A DNA stretch of 35,915 nucleotides, from assembly GCA_021800165.1 (NCBI GenBank), contig JAJYZF010000040.1, forward strand, positions 1 to 35,915. The letters are read 5' to 3'. The notes beneath the pieces are model-generated. The model worked only from the letters and a program-made list of their open reading frames with translations. It made no database searches and was not told the origin of the DNA. Shown in pieces: positions 16,177-23,444 of this stretch. The DNA comes from Planctomycetota bacterium. GTDB taxonomy: Bacteria; Planctomycetota; Phycisphaerae; WQYP01. The position numbers and the translations under genes are program-made. Within the stretch, counting starts at the first letter, position 1; each line of letters opens with the position of its first letter.

Positions 16177-17388
16177 TCAGCGGCCATGGCCAACGGAGTT
16201 CTCGACGCCGCCCGGGACGCCGACGGACGGGATGGTTTGCGGCACCGACGCGGGCGCTGCCGCCGCCGGCTGGGTGTTGGCCCCAGTGGTTGGCCCAGGA
16301 CGGGTTGTGACCTGGCTGGGCTGGGCCAAGATTTGGGTGGCCACCGTGGTTGGACCGTCCACCAGTGAAATTCCCGCCGGCAGGGAATAGCGGATGGTGG
16401 TGGGCTGCCAGTGGACATGCGGCTGCACGGAGGGCGTAATATCCAGAAATGCGATCACGCGTTTGCCAGGCGGTGCCAGATTGCCGCGGATGACATTGTT
16501 GCGCAGTTTCCGGATCAAGCGCTGCGGACCGGCTACCGTGATATGCACCGTGGCATTGCGTACATTGATGCGATACCGATTCAGCAACCAGGGCGGCCCG
16601 TTGAGCCAAACCGGCACCACGCCGATAAACAATTTTGTGCGAGGTTGATGCGGTACTGTAAAAGTGACCATGGCGTTGGCCGGTGTGACGGTTACCCGTG
16701 GGTCCGGCGAACCGGGGTATACCAGACTAAGCTGGGACGGAATGGTTTGGCGCGACCCCACCGGCAGCGCAGAAATACTGGTGAGAGGCTTGGCCACAAC
16801 TTCAATCTGATCCGCCCCGCCGATGTTTTCCAGCAGACTCCGCGGCAGCATGACCTGCACGCTGGCCGGCACAATGCTCGCGGCGACACCGGCAACGGCG
16901 CGAAACTCCACCGGACGGTTGATCGTGACAATGGGATCCACCTTAAGCTTAATCTGGGGCGGGCTTACCGCCGTGACCACCACCCGGTGTCTGGTGAAAT
17001 AAACCAGGGAGTTGAAAATACGCTGGGCGTTAAGGGATTTTCCAGCGGCGATTCTTTTTATATCCGAGCGCGTCAGGGCATAGGTCAGATTATTAACATC
17101 CTGGGCAGTAAAAGGGCCTCGACCATCACACTGCTGGCGGATGCGGTCCACGGCTTCACCGGACCCCTGGATATTCACGACAAAGTCGCTGTCCGCAGGC
17201 ATTTCCATCAAAACGGTTTGCGGGTTGCCATTGGCCCCGGCTCCGGCAAGTATGGTAATATGAATGGGCAGATCCCGCTGGGTGGCCGTCAGATGGGCAT
17301 CGGCATAAAGCCATAGCAACACCGTCAAGAGCACCGTCAGCGGCAAGACCTTCAGGCGGTCGGTAAATTTTGTCGGTTTGCTGGCCAT
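16177..17388 (-). CDS. cdaR: CdaR-like YbbR-domain protein
   Basis: CdaR proteins are anchored in the membrane next to the diadenylate cyclase CdaA and modulate its activity. The product (403 residues) has one N-terminal membrane helix (about 12-29, LPLTVLLTVLLWLYAD) followed by a long extracytoplasmic part made of beta-rich repeats of the YbbR type. It lies directly downstream of cdaA, the arrangement seen widely in bacteria. The last 60 residues (after about 340) are rich in proline, alanine and threonine and look unstructured. Sequence identity to firmicute CdaR is low by eye, so the name rests on topology, beta-rich pattern and position. Confidence 0.75.
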   Translation of the reverse strand: MASKPTKFTDRLKVLPLTVLLTVLLWLYADAHLTATQRDLPIHITILAGAGANGNPQTVLMEMPADSDFVVNIQGSGEAVDRIRQQCDGRGPFTAQDVNNLTYALTRSDIKRIAAGKSLNAQRIFNSLVYFTRHRVVVTAVSPPQIKLKVDPIVTINRPVEFRAVAGVAASIVPASVQVMLPRSLLENIGGADQIEVVAKPLTSISALPVGSRQTIPSQLSLVYPGSPDPRVTVTPANAMVTFTVPHQPRTKLFIGVVPVWLNGPPWLLNRYRINVRNATVHITVAGPQRLIRKLRNNVIRGNLAPPGKRVIAFLDITPSVQPHVHWQPTTIRYSLPAGISLVDGPTTVATQILAQPSQVTTRPGPTTGANTQPAAAAPASVPQTIPSVGVPGGVENSVGHGR

Positions 17389-17475
17389 GGATTTCGCTTC
17401 CGGGAGATACTAAAAACGACCCTTTTCCACCAACGACGACGAAGCCCGGATGGAGGCTACACCCGTGGCCTTATT

Positions 17476-18306
17476 TTATGCCGCTGCGGACTTGGGTGCG
17501 ATCGGCGTTGCCGGACGGCGCAGCAGTGTCACCAGCGTGTCGCGCAGCTCTTCGGCGGTCAGGCCGCGGGTTAATTGCCCACGCTCGGCAATGCTGATCG
17601 TACCCGTTTCTTCACTCACGATAACCACCACCGCATCCGTTTCCTGGGCCAGGCCCAACCCGGCCCGATGCCGGGCACCCATTTCCTGGCTTAGTTCGCC
17701 ACCTTCCGCCAATGGAAACTGCACTCCGGCCGCAACGATTTTTCCTTCTCGGATCACCACCCCCATATCATGGAGCAGGGATCCAGGCCAGAAAATGGTA
17801 TCCAGGAGTTCGGAGCTCAAATCGGCATTGAGGGTGGTACCATTTTCCGTAAGCCCGGCCAGGCCGACATCCCGTTCGACTGCGATTAAAGCGCCGATCC
17901 GGTTGCGGGCGCAGTACTCCACCGATTCACAGATCATATCCACCGTTTTGCGGGCCGAGCCGGCATTGGGTCGGAACAATCGCGTTTCGCCCAGACGGAT
18001 CATGGCCCGCCGCAATTCCGGCTGAAACACCACGACAATGGCAAAGCTGGTGAACACCAGAAGCCTGCTGAACAAAAATTCCACCCGCAAGAGCTTATCA
18101 CCACCCAAACGGATGATGGTATAGGCAATCAACAAAAATAACCCGACGCCCTTGATCAACCTGGCACCGCGGGTGCCGCGGAGAAATTCCAGCACCGAAT
18201 ACACCACCACCCCAATCAGCAGCATTTCCAACAAGACCACCCACCACTGGTGAGCGGTAAGTCGGCGAAGGTAATTGTGTAAAAATCCGGGCATCGTCGT
18301 TCCCAT
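17476..18306 (-). CDS. cdaA: Diadenylate cyclase CdaA
   Basis: CdaA makes the second messenger c-di-AMP from two ATP. The protein (276 residues from the ATG at 18306) has three predicted membrane helices (about 21-40, 51-66, 81-97), then a DAC domain. The RHR motif, which binds ATP phosphates, is intact at 212-214. The other signature, usually LHDGA, reads LHDMG here (Asp180-Met181-Gly182). The metal-binding aspartate is kept, but the glycine and alanine are changed. An ATG four codons later (18294) and one 25 codons earlier (18381) are alternative starts. The gene heads the run cdaA-cdaR-xseA-hemB. Confidence 0.88.
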   Translation of the reverse strand: MGTTMPGFLHNYLRRLTAHQWWVVLLEMLLIGVVVYSVLEFLRGTRGARLIKGVGLFLLIAYTIIRLGGDKLLRVEFLFSRLLVFTSFAIVVVFQPELRRAMIRLGETRLFRPNAGSARKTVDMICESVEYCARNRIGALIAVERDVGLAGLTENGTTLNADLSSELLDTIFWPGSLLHDMGVVIREGKIVAAGVQFPLAEGGELSQEMGARHRAGLGLAQETDAVVVIVSEETGTISIAERGQLTRGLTAEELRDTLVTLLRRPATPIAPKSAAA

Positions 18307-18609
18307 GAGTATAACCGACCCGCGGGATATTTCAGTCTCGCCCACTGCCCGCCCCATCGACCAAGCGGGCACCAACATCACCTCGGCGCGCTCTCCCCTT
18401 CTTTTATCGGCTTAAATTGTATCTGGACCGGCCAGAAAATGGAGCGCGGCCAAAGTGCGCTCTCGCCAGGACGCCAAGATCAGAAAGCCAACACTCGTTT
18501 TTACCAAGCCTGATCGATGGTTACCGGTCAAGGTAACGCCAATGACCCGGTCAGAAATCCATGCCGACACCAAAACGGTGCGTCCTCAACCACCAGTCCC
18601 GCACTGCTT
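18307..18609. other. Region upstream of cdaA
   Basis: The gap between the DCC-family gene and cdaA contains no credible gene. On the reverse strand TACAAT at 18421-18416 is a possible -10 for cdaA, though no clear -35 accompanies it. Two short hairpins are present: GAGCGC/GCGCTC (18442-18462) and GTTACC/GGTAAC (18520-18537). Neither is followed by a T run in the direction of the DCC gene, so they are weak terminator candidates. Confidence 0.3.
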
Positions 18610-19017
18610 TCAGTCTTGCCGCCCGCCAGGCACCTGCGTGTTACACGCTCCAGAGGCACAACTGCGGTGGCGAGCCACCCAGCGATAGACTTTGACGAGC
18701 CAAGCGTGAACCAAGGGGATATGGCCCATCCGCACCACTGGCCGACTCCACCAGAAATACCGCCCAATTTCCAACAGAGCATCGGCACCGCCAAACGTTT
18801 GGCCATTGGGCAACAGCAGCCTCATTTCGGTTAGCAATTGCGCCTCGGGCAAACCCAGCCGTGCACGCACCCAGGGTGTTTGCAACGGCACCAACACCAA
18901 CTCTCGGCTCTGGAGGAGCTTTTTACTTCGGCGGGCCCAGGTGGTGCAAAAATGGCAGTCGGCGTCGTAAAGCACCCAGCCCGCCGGTTGTTTCTGATCG
19001 TGATGTTGAGTAGTCAC
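18610..19017 (-). CDS. DCC-family thiol-disulfide oxidoreductase-like protein (DUF393)
   Basis: This 135-residue protein has the DUF393 signature near its N-terminus, LYDADCHFC, which supplies an aspartate and a CxxC pair (Cys21, Cys24). The family is related to thioredoxin and is assumed to do thiol-disulfide chemistry, but its substrates are unknown. The downstream part follows the family: a strand and helix region with PWVRARLGL, then LLLPNGQTFGGADALLEIGRYFWW, and a C-terminal helix with a further CASGAC pair. The start is GTG with only a weak ribosome site. It is transcribed alone toward cdaA. Confidence 0.8.
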   Translation of the reverse strand: MTTQHHDQKQPAGWVLYDADCHFCTTWARRSKKLLQSRELVLVPLQTPWVRARLGLPEAQLLTEMRLLLPNGQTFGGADALLEIGRYFWWSRPVVRMGHIPLVHAWLVKVYRWVARHRSCASGACNTQVPGGRQD

Positions 19018-19539
19018 AGAGATATCCGTAAAAAAAAGACCGTTATCCGCCGCCGGGAACTTTTAACACCTTAAGGGGCGGGCCGAAAATAACTTCACCA
19101 ACTTTACCACAGCGCTGGTGGACCAAGGCCGCATCTCCATGCAACAGGCACCGAGGGTCTCCAACGAACCTGCCCACCCAACACCCCATCACGCCTGGGG
19201 CCGGGGAGGCGGTGGCCAGATGTTCACGCCACGGCTTGGCCCTTTATCTCCGGCTTGATTATACTCAAGGTTGATGGAAAAATTGCGTAACAGTCGCGTT
19301 GATCGAATCGCGTTGCATCAGCCGGTGCTGGCGCAGACCACTCGCGAACATCGGTGGTAATGGCGATTACAGAGACCGTAAGAGGCTTTACAATGCCTGA
19401 AATCCCTGCTACCGGTGGTGTGGCGATATGATTCCCCTGCCCTGCAATTGCAACAAATTCCGCCCGCCGGCGAACCGGTTGGGCTATGAAGATCGGCTGG
19501 TTGGTGTTTACGCCGCGGCCTGTAGATTTGGGTGAAACG
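19018..19539. other. Divergent intergenic region
   Basis: These 522 bases contain no confident gene. A possible rightward promoter is TTGGCC (19236-19241) and TATACT (19260-19265), 18 bases apart; its -10 sits inside a small inverted repeat, CTTGA/TCAAG (19254-19269). A 35-residue frame at 19428-19535 begins MIPLPCNCNKFRPP, faintly like the start of a zinc ribbon, and ends five bases before the next start. It could be a leader peptide or chance. Confidence 0.35.
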
Positions 19540-19971
19540 ATGACTCCTGCTCCAACTGCCCGATTTACGGCGGTGGTCGTCCATCTGCTCGGGCCGGTGA
19601 TGTTTTTTGTGCCGGGCCTGGCGGTGTGGTTTTACGCCCAGGATCGCGACGCCTGGCTGGCGGCCCAAGGCCGTCGGGCCGCTGGCTTTCAGGCCTTTAT
19701 TTTTGCCGGTTACATGGTTTTGGTACCCACGATTCCGCTGGCGGGTCCGACGTTTTTTCGGTTCCGGGCGGGATCGATGGTGCCCAGTTTGCCGCATCTT
19801 GTGTGGCAACATCCACTGGCGGCGCTGTTGGTTTACGGTGGAACGCTGGTTTTTAACGGCCTGCGATGGGCCTCGATTTTATGGAGTTTGGCCAGTGCGG
19901 TGGCGGCCATGCTGGGGCGTGGCTGCGTTTATCCAACCTGGCCGCGGTTGGCATGGAGGAAAGGTCCATGA
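19540..19971 (+). CDS. DUF4870-like membrane protein
   Basis: The product (143 residues) resembles DUF4870 proteins: VHLLGPVMFFVPGLAVWFY, then a charged loop and AAQGRRAAGFQAFIFAGY, corresponding to the family pattern of a helix, a polar turn, and a glutamine-containing helix. Three or four hydrophobic segments are predicted (about 12-31, 48-68, 92-107, 110-126). The ATG at 19540 has GGGTGA upstream and fits the family start; an in-frame ATG at 19486 is less likely. The stop overlaps the next start (ATGA at 19968-19971), so it is translated together with the following large membrane protein. Its function is unknown. Confidence 0.7.
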   Translation: MTPAPTARFTAVVVHLLGPVMFFVPGLAVWFYAQDRDAWLAAQGRRAAGFQAFIFAGYMVLVPTIPLAGPTFFRFRAGSMVPSLPHLVWQHPLAALLVYGGTLVFNGLRWASILWSLASAVAAMLGRGCVYPTWPRLAWRKGP

Positions 19972-21686
19972 CCCACCCGCGGCGAGAAAAATGGTTGGCG
20001 CTGGCCATTTATGTGCTGGCAGCTACGGTGCTGCTGGCCCTGCCCACACGGCTGCACCTGCACAATACCATCATCGGCTCACCGGGCTTTCTCTTTCTCT
20101 GGATGTACTCCTGGTGGCCATGGGCGATACTCCACGGCTTGAACCCGCTTTATACCCACCAAATTTGGGCTCCCGGCGGCCAGAATTTGCTGTGGGTGAC
20201 ATCCATTCCCAGTGTGGCCATTATCATGGCACCTATCACGCTGCTGTTTGGCCCCCTGGTCAGTTACAACCTGGTGGCCGTCCTGGCTCCAGCAATAGGT
20301 GCCTGGAGTGCGTACCTATTGGGGCGCGAAATAACGGGTCAATTCTTTCCCGCTCTTTTCGGCGGGTGGGTGTTTGGGTTTTCCGGCTATGAATTCGGCC
20401 ACCTGCTGGGCGAGGTCAACTTGTTTGTCACCTTCGCCATCCCTTTGTTAATCTGGGTTTATATTCTCCACTGGAACGGCCACCTGGGCCGTCGATGGTA
20501 TATCGCCCTGACCGCGGTTCTTCTGGTGTTTCAGTTCGGCGTTTCCACAGAGGTATTTGCGACCCTGTTGCCGTTCGGCCTGCTGGCGATTATCGCGGCA
20601 GCGGCATTTGCACCCGCAGGCGACCAGCGCCGCAGACATCTGGCCGCGCTGCGGGCGACCATGGCCGCGATTTTACTGACCATAGTGCTTTTGGCCCCTT
20701 GTTGGTACTACGTATTTTTCGTCCATTATGTGCATGGGGCTATTTTGTCGCCCAATGTTATCGTGGCTGATCCTTTCAACTATGTGATTCCAACACCCAT
20801 CAACTGGCTTGGTCATCTGGCACAATCATGGATCGGACCAGCCCACTGGCTAACCCGTTGGCAGGGCCGCAGCTACGAACAAGACGCCTATCTTGGATTG
20901 CCGCTGCTGGGCATCGTGCTATTGTTCCTGCGGGAATTCAGGGATCAGAAAAGTGCACGCGTGTTGATATTCATGCTGGCGGTGGTTTTTGTGGCCAGCC
21001 TGGGGCCGCGACTGCACCTGCCGGTCCACATTCCCTGGGTTCCGCTGCCCTGGAAAGCTTTGGTGCATTGGCCGCTGTTGGACAAGGCCCTGCCGGCGCG
21101 CTTCAGCTTGTACGTATCTCTGGCGGTGGCCATGATCGGCACCTGGTGGATGGCCTACTCACGCCACGGCCGGAGCACGAAGGTGGTCTGGGCGATCGCC
21201 ACGGTTGTCGTTTTGCTGCCCTACACGTGGACCCACCGTTGGCGATACCATATACCCAACCCAGGATTTTTTTCCTCGCCGGCGCTGGATCGTTACATTC
21301 CCCGGGGAACCACGGCGTTGATTTTCCCGGACGGCTTTAAGGGAAGGGCGATGTACTGGCAGGCCGAAAGCAATTTTCGTTTCGCCATGGCCGGCGGCTA
21401 CGTCGGTACACAGGTGCCGCGGAGTTATGCCACATCCGTGGCCCAGGCAGCTTTGGCCATTGGTTTGGCTCACGCGAATCAGCGAGCCATAGAGAACTTT
21501 CTCGCCCGCCACCACGTCGGTGCCGTCATTGTTCCGGTGGCGGATGGGGCCACCGGCCCTACACCCTACACTTTCCTGCACACCGAACCAATTATCACCG
21601 GCGGGGTGCGGTTGTATCTGCTGCGCCGGGCCAAGCCGGCCGCAGGGCCTTTACCGCCCGCACGCGGCGCAACAGGCCGCCGTTAG
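19968..21686 (+). CDS. Polytopic membrane protein, possible GT-C glycosyltransferase
   Basis: The protein (572 residues) has about ten to twelve hydrophobic helices between residues 10 and 430 and a soluble C-terminal part. The layout resembles membrane glycosyltransferases of the GT-C fold and YfhO-like proteins, which move sugars from polyprenyl carriers outside the cytoplasmic membrane. No catalytic motif is obvious. After the first helix the sequence reads MYSWWPWAILHGLNPLYTHQIWAPGG (19 and more residues in this conserved-looking stretch contain no Asp pair typical of GT-C loops). The ATG at 19968 has a strong GGAGGAAAGG site and overlaps the previous stop; the longer frame back to 19866 is therefore rejected. 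Function is not settled. Confidence 0.7.
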   Translation: MTHPRREKWLALAIYVLAATVLLALPTRLHLHNTIIGSPGFLFLWMYSWWPWAILHGLNPLYTHQIWAPGGQNLLWVTSIPSVAIIMAPITLLFGPLVSYNLVAVLAPAIGAWSAYLLGREITGQFFPALFGGWVFGFSGYEFGHLLGEVNLFVTFAIPLLIWVYILHWNGHLGRRWYIALTAVLLVFQFGVSTEVFATLLPFGLLAIIAAAAFAPAGDQRRRHLAALRATMAAILLTIVLLAPCWYYVFFVHYVHGAILSPNVIVADPFNYVIPTPINWLGHLAQSWIGPAHWLTRWQGRSYEQDAYLGLPLLGIVLLFLREFRDQKSARVLIFMLAVVFVASLGPRLHLPVHIPWVPLPWKALVHWPLLDKALPARFSLYVSLAVAMIGTWWMAYSRHGRSTKVVWAIATVVVLLPYTWTHRWRYHIPNPGFFSSPALDRYIPRGTTALIFPDGFKGRAMYWQAESNFRFAMAGGYVGTQVPRSYATSVAQAALAIGLAHANQRAIENFLARHHVGAVIVPVADGATGPTPYTFLHTEPIITGGVRLYLLRRAKPAAGPLPPARGATGRR

Positions 21687-21708
21687 GGACCGATTGATGC
21701 AGCGCGGC

Positions 21709-22092
21709 CTATCCGGGCATGTTATAGAAAAATTCTTCTTTCACAATTTTGCCGCCTTTAACGGTGTAAAGGGCGGCCTCCTCGAGATCAAAGCGCTTCC
21801 CGGCCATGGGGCCATTTTTGGCCGTCAAGTTGAGTTTGAAGACCACGATGAACCGGTCACCATGCGGCCACGGACCCGTCACCGCGCAATGGTGAATGTC
21901 ATGGTCTTGGAGAAACCGTACCGTTTTTTCCCGCACTGCGGCAATTCCCTGCGGGCACGGCCGTCCCGGCGGCATCACCACCGCCTCCACGCTTACAATG
22001 TCCGGACTGTAAAACGCATTGATGGCCTCCAGCCAGCGGCCTTGTCCGGTCAAATCCACAAGCTCTTTACCAACTTCCAATGTACTTTTCAT
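21709..22092 (-). CDS. SnoaL-like (NTF2 fold) protein
   Basis: This 127-residue protein has the NTF2-like fold of the SnoaL group: an N-terminal helix, the segment WLEAINAFYSPDIVSVEA, a middle beta-sheet and the C-terminal pair of strands EEAALYTVKGGKIVKEEFFYN. Such proteins are small, often unlinked to a pathway, and may isomerise or bind small organic molecules. The ATG at 22092 is chosen because TTGGAG lies six bases upstream; an ATG seven codons earlier is less supported. A decayed second copy of part of this gene lies about 750 bases upstream in the same orientation (22717-22835). The gene is followed to its right by the DinB-like gene, probably in one transcript. Confidence 0.8.
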   Translation of the reverse strand: MKSTLEVGKELVDLTGQGRWLEAINAFYSPDIVSVEAVVMPPGRPCPQGIAAVREKTVRFLQDHDIHHCAVTGPWPHGDRFIVVFKLNLTAKNGPMAGKRFDLEEAALYTVKGGKIVKEEFFYNMPG

Positions 22093-22179
22093 GAAAAACT
22101 CCAAAAAAGCCATTTATCAACATTTGTACGCAGCGCGTGGCCATTTATAACGGCCTGCGACTGCGCGGCAATTTTGAGT

Positions 22180-22680
22180 TTACAGTCCTGCGTGGGGCAA
22201 GCCCATAGTTTTCCTCCAGCTTGCCAATTGCCCGCAATGGTAAGATCGGTGGTTGACGATTCCAACCAGGGCAGAACCGAGAGTTGGAATGAACTTTGAC
22301 AAGACCGGGTCCGGGTTCTTGGCTGCAAAATCTGAATCGTTTTTTTCCTTTAAATACCCGATGATCTGGGCTGCCGTTTTCGCCAAACCATCCATATAGA
22401 AGGCTTTCGATTTATAGACCTGGGGATCGGTGCAGGGGATCGAGTCTATTCCATAAACGCTCCACCAGTTCACATCCAAGGCGGTTGGCAGCGGCAGTCC
22501 AAGCACATCATGAACAACTTTCTGCTCAATGGCCAGAAGATGGCCGAGTATCCAGGCCGGATGGTTCATTCCCTTGAGGGGCTGGACGGCCATCTGGTCA
22601 TCGTGAATGGCAACCAATCTCACAGGCAAAATATCCTGCTGATTGCGTTCAAGGCTTGACCCCAAAGTATCCTTCAACAT
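22180..22680 (-). CDS. DinB-like metal-binding protein
   Basis: The 166-residue product has the four-helix bundle of the DinB/YfiT superfamily. Its three metal ligands are probably His47 (HPAWILGHLLAIE), His144 and His148 (VNHRSYHCGQLASWRK). Members include thiol transferases that use bacillithiol, mycothiol or glutathione, but many have no known role. The start has AAGGAG seven bases upstream, which makes it firm. It is separated from the SnoaL-like gene by 87 bases. The cluster with SnoaL-like and DoxX-like genes is of a kind commonly exchanged between soil bacteria. Confidence 0.82.
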   Translation of the reverse strand: MLKDTLGSSLERNQQDILPVRLVAIHDDQMAVQPLKGMNHPAWILGHLLAIEQKVVHDVLGLPLPTALDVNWWSVYGIDSIPCTDPQVYKSKAFYMDGLAKTAAQIIGYLKEKNDSDFAAKNPDPVLSKFIPTLGSALVGIVNHRSYHCGQLASWRKTMGLPHAGL

Positions 22681-22716
22681 GGCAGTCTCCTTGTAAGTAC
22701 ATGCCGACCGATTTTA

Positions 22717-22835
22717 CCTGCGTGCCGCTGGCGGCCCGGCTGCGTTGCAACCGCTTTCAAGCGTACAATGTCCGGCCTTGAAAGCATAGTCACCGCATAT
22801 CGGTAAAACGCCATGGCCTTAACCCAGCAGCCTGC
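22717..22835 (-). pseudogene. Decayed partial copy of the SnoaL-like gene
   Basis: This stretch is clearly related to 21948-22041 inside the intact SnoaL-like gene. Shared blocks include ACAATGTCCGG and the segment corresponding to GGCC..AGCCAGC. Translated on the reverse strand, it reads AFY, then PDIV, KAV and PGR in the same order as AFYSPDIVSVEAVVMPPGR, with an inserted stretch after AFY. It has no proper start or remaining fold, and runs into the DinB leader. It is best read as the remnant of a tandem duplication or of a second gene of the same family. Confidence 0.6.
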
Positions 22836-22886
22836 AAAATGAAGATGCGGCTGCACCAACACAAGCTATATTTTTTTAAACTTTAG

Positions 22887-23306
22887 TTACGATGCACTGC
22901 GTGCCGCCAATCTGCGCCATGGAACCAGCGCTCGCACCCGAGCATCGCGCCAATACAATCCCAGCCATACCAACACACCCACCGCCACCGGCAAAATAAA
23001 CAGCCACTGCCCGACACGTACATGGGTGGCCGCCGCCCCACCAAGATAGCCGGTCAACAAGATTGCCCCCAGTACCGCGGTTTGGGGTATGGCGTAGAGG
23101 ATCGCGCAAACGACTTCCACCGCCGCGATGACCGGCACCAGATGCGCGGAATATCCCAAAGCTTTGAATGTTGGCAGCATTGGGGCCGGGTTTACCAGCG
23201 TCATCACGCCGCCGCCGCACATCAACGTGATGATCAGAGCGCTGATAATTCGCCCCACCCAGACAATTTTGTTCGATCCGCCGATCACTGGTGTATCTTT
23301 TGGCAT
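22887..23306 (-). CDS. DoxX-like membrane protein
   Basis: The protein (139 residues) has four predicted membrane helices (about 16-35, 52-70, 75-90, 98-116) and matches the DoxX-like pattern: GRIISALIITLMCGGGVMTLV, then GYSAHLVPVIAAVEVVCAILYAIP and LLTGYLGGAAATHVRVGQ. DoxX relatives include thiosulfate:quinone oxidoreductase subunits, but most short members are of unknown function. The start ATG has GGAG eight bases upstream. It is the upstream member of the small leftward cluster of SnoaL-like, DinB-like and DoxX-like genes; the decayed gene copy lies between it and the DinB gene. Confidence 0.82.
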   Translation of the reverse strand: MPKDTPVIGGSNKIVWVGRIISALIITLMCGGGVMTLVNPAPMLPTFKALGYSAHLVPVIAAVEVVCAILYAIPQTAVLGAILLTGYLGGAAATHVRVGQWLFILPVAVGVLVWLGLYWRDARVRALVPWRRLAARSAS

Positions 23307-23444
23307 AAGAGGTTCTCCAATAAATAGGCCACAACCGTCAATAGCTACACTTTCATTAAGCCTTCACCAAGCAGGTCTCATTTTGACGGCCGTCGGCTTC
23401 TCATCCCGCCGCCCCGGCCGGCCGTACGCCATCGTTCGGCCAGA

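Noticed and set aside
16143..16418. N-terminal extension of xseA over the cdaR gene
   Set aside because: The added residues are Arg/Pro-rich and unrelated to XseA, and a strong ribosome site supports the GTG at 16142.
16411..17316. Forward open frame of 301 codons
   Set aside because: Antisense to cdaR, with no recognisable protein pattern.
21520..22299. Forward open frame of 259 codons
   Set aside because: It spans the end of the polytopic membrane protein and runs antisense to the SnoaL-like gene and the end of the DinB-like gene; it has no family pattern.
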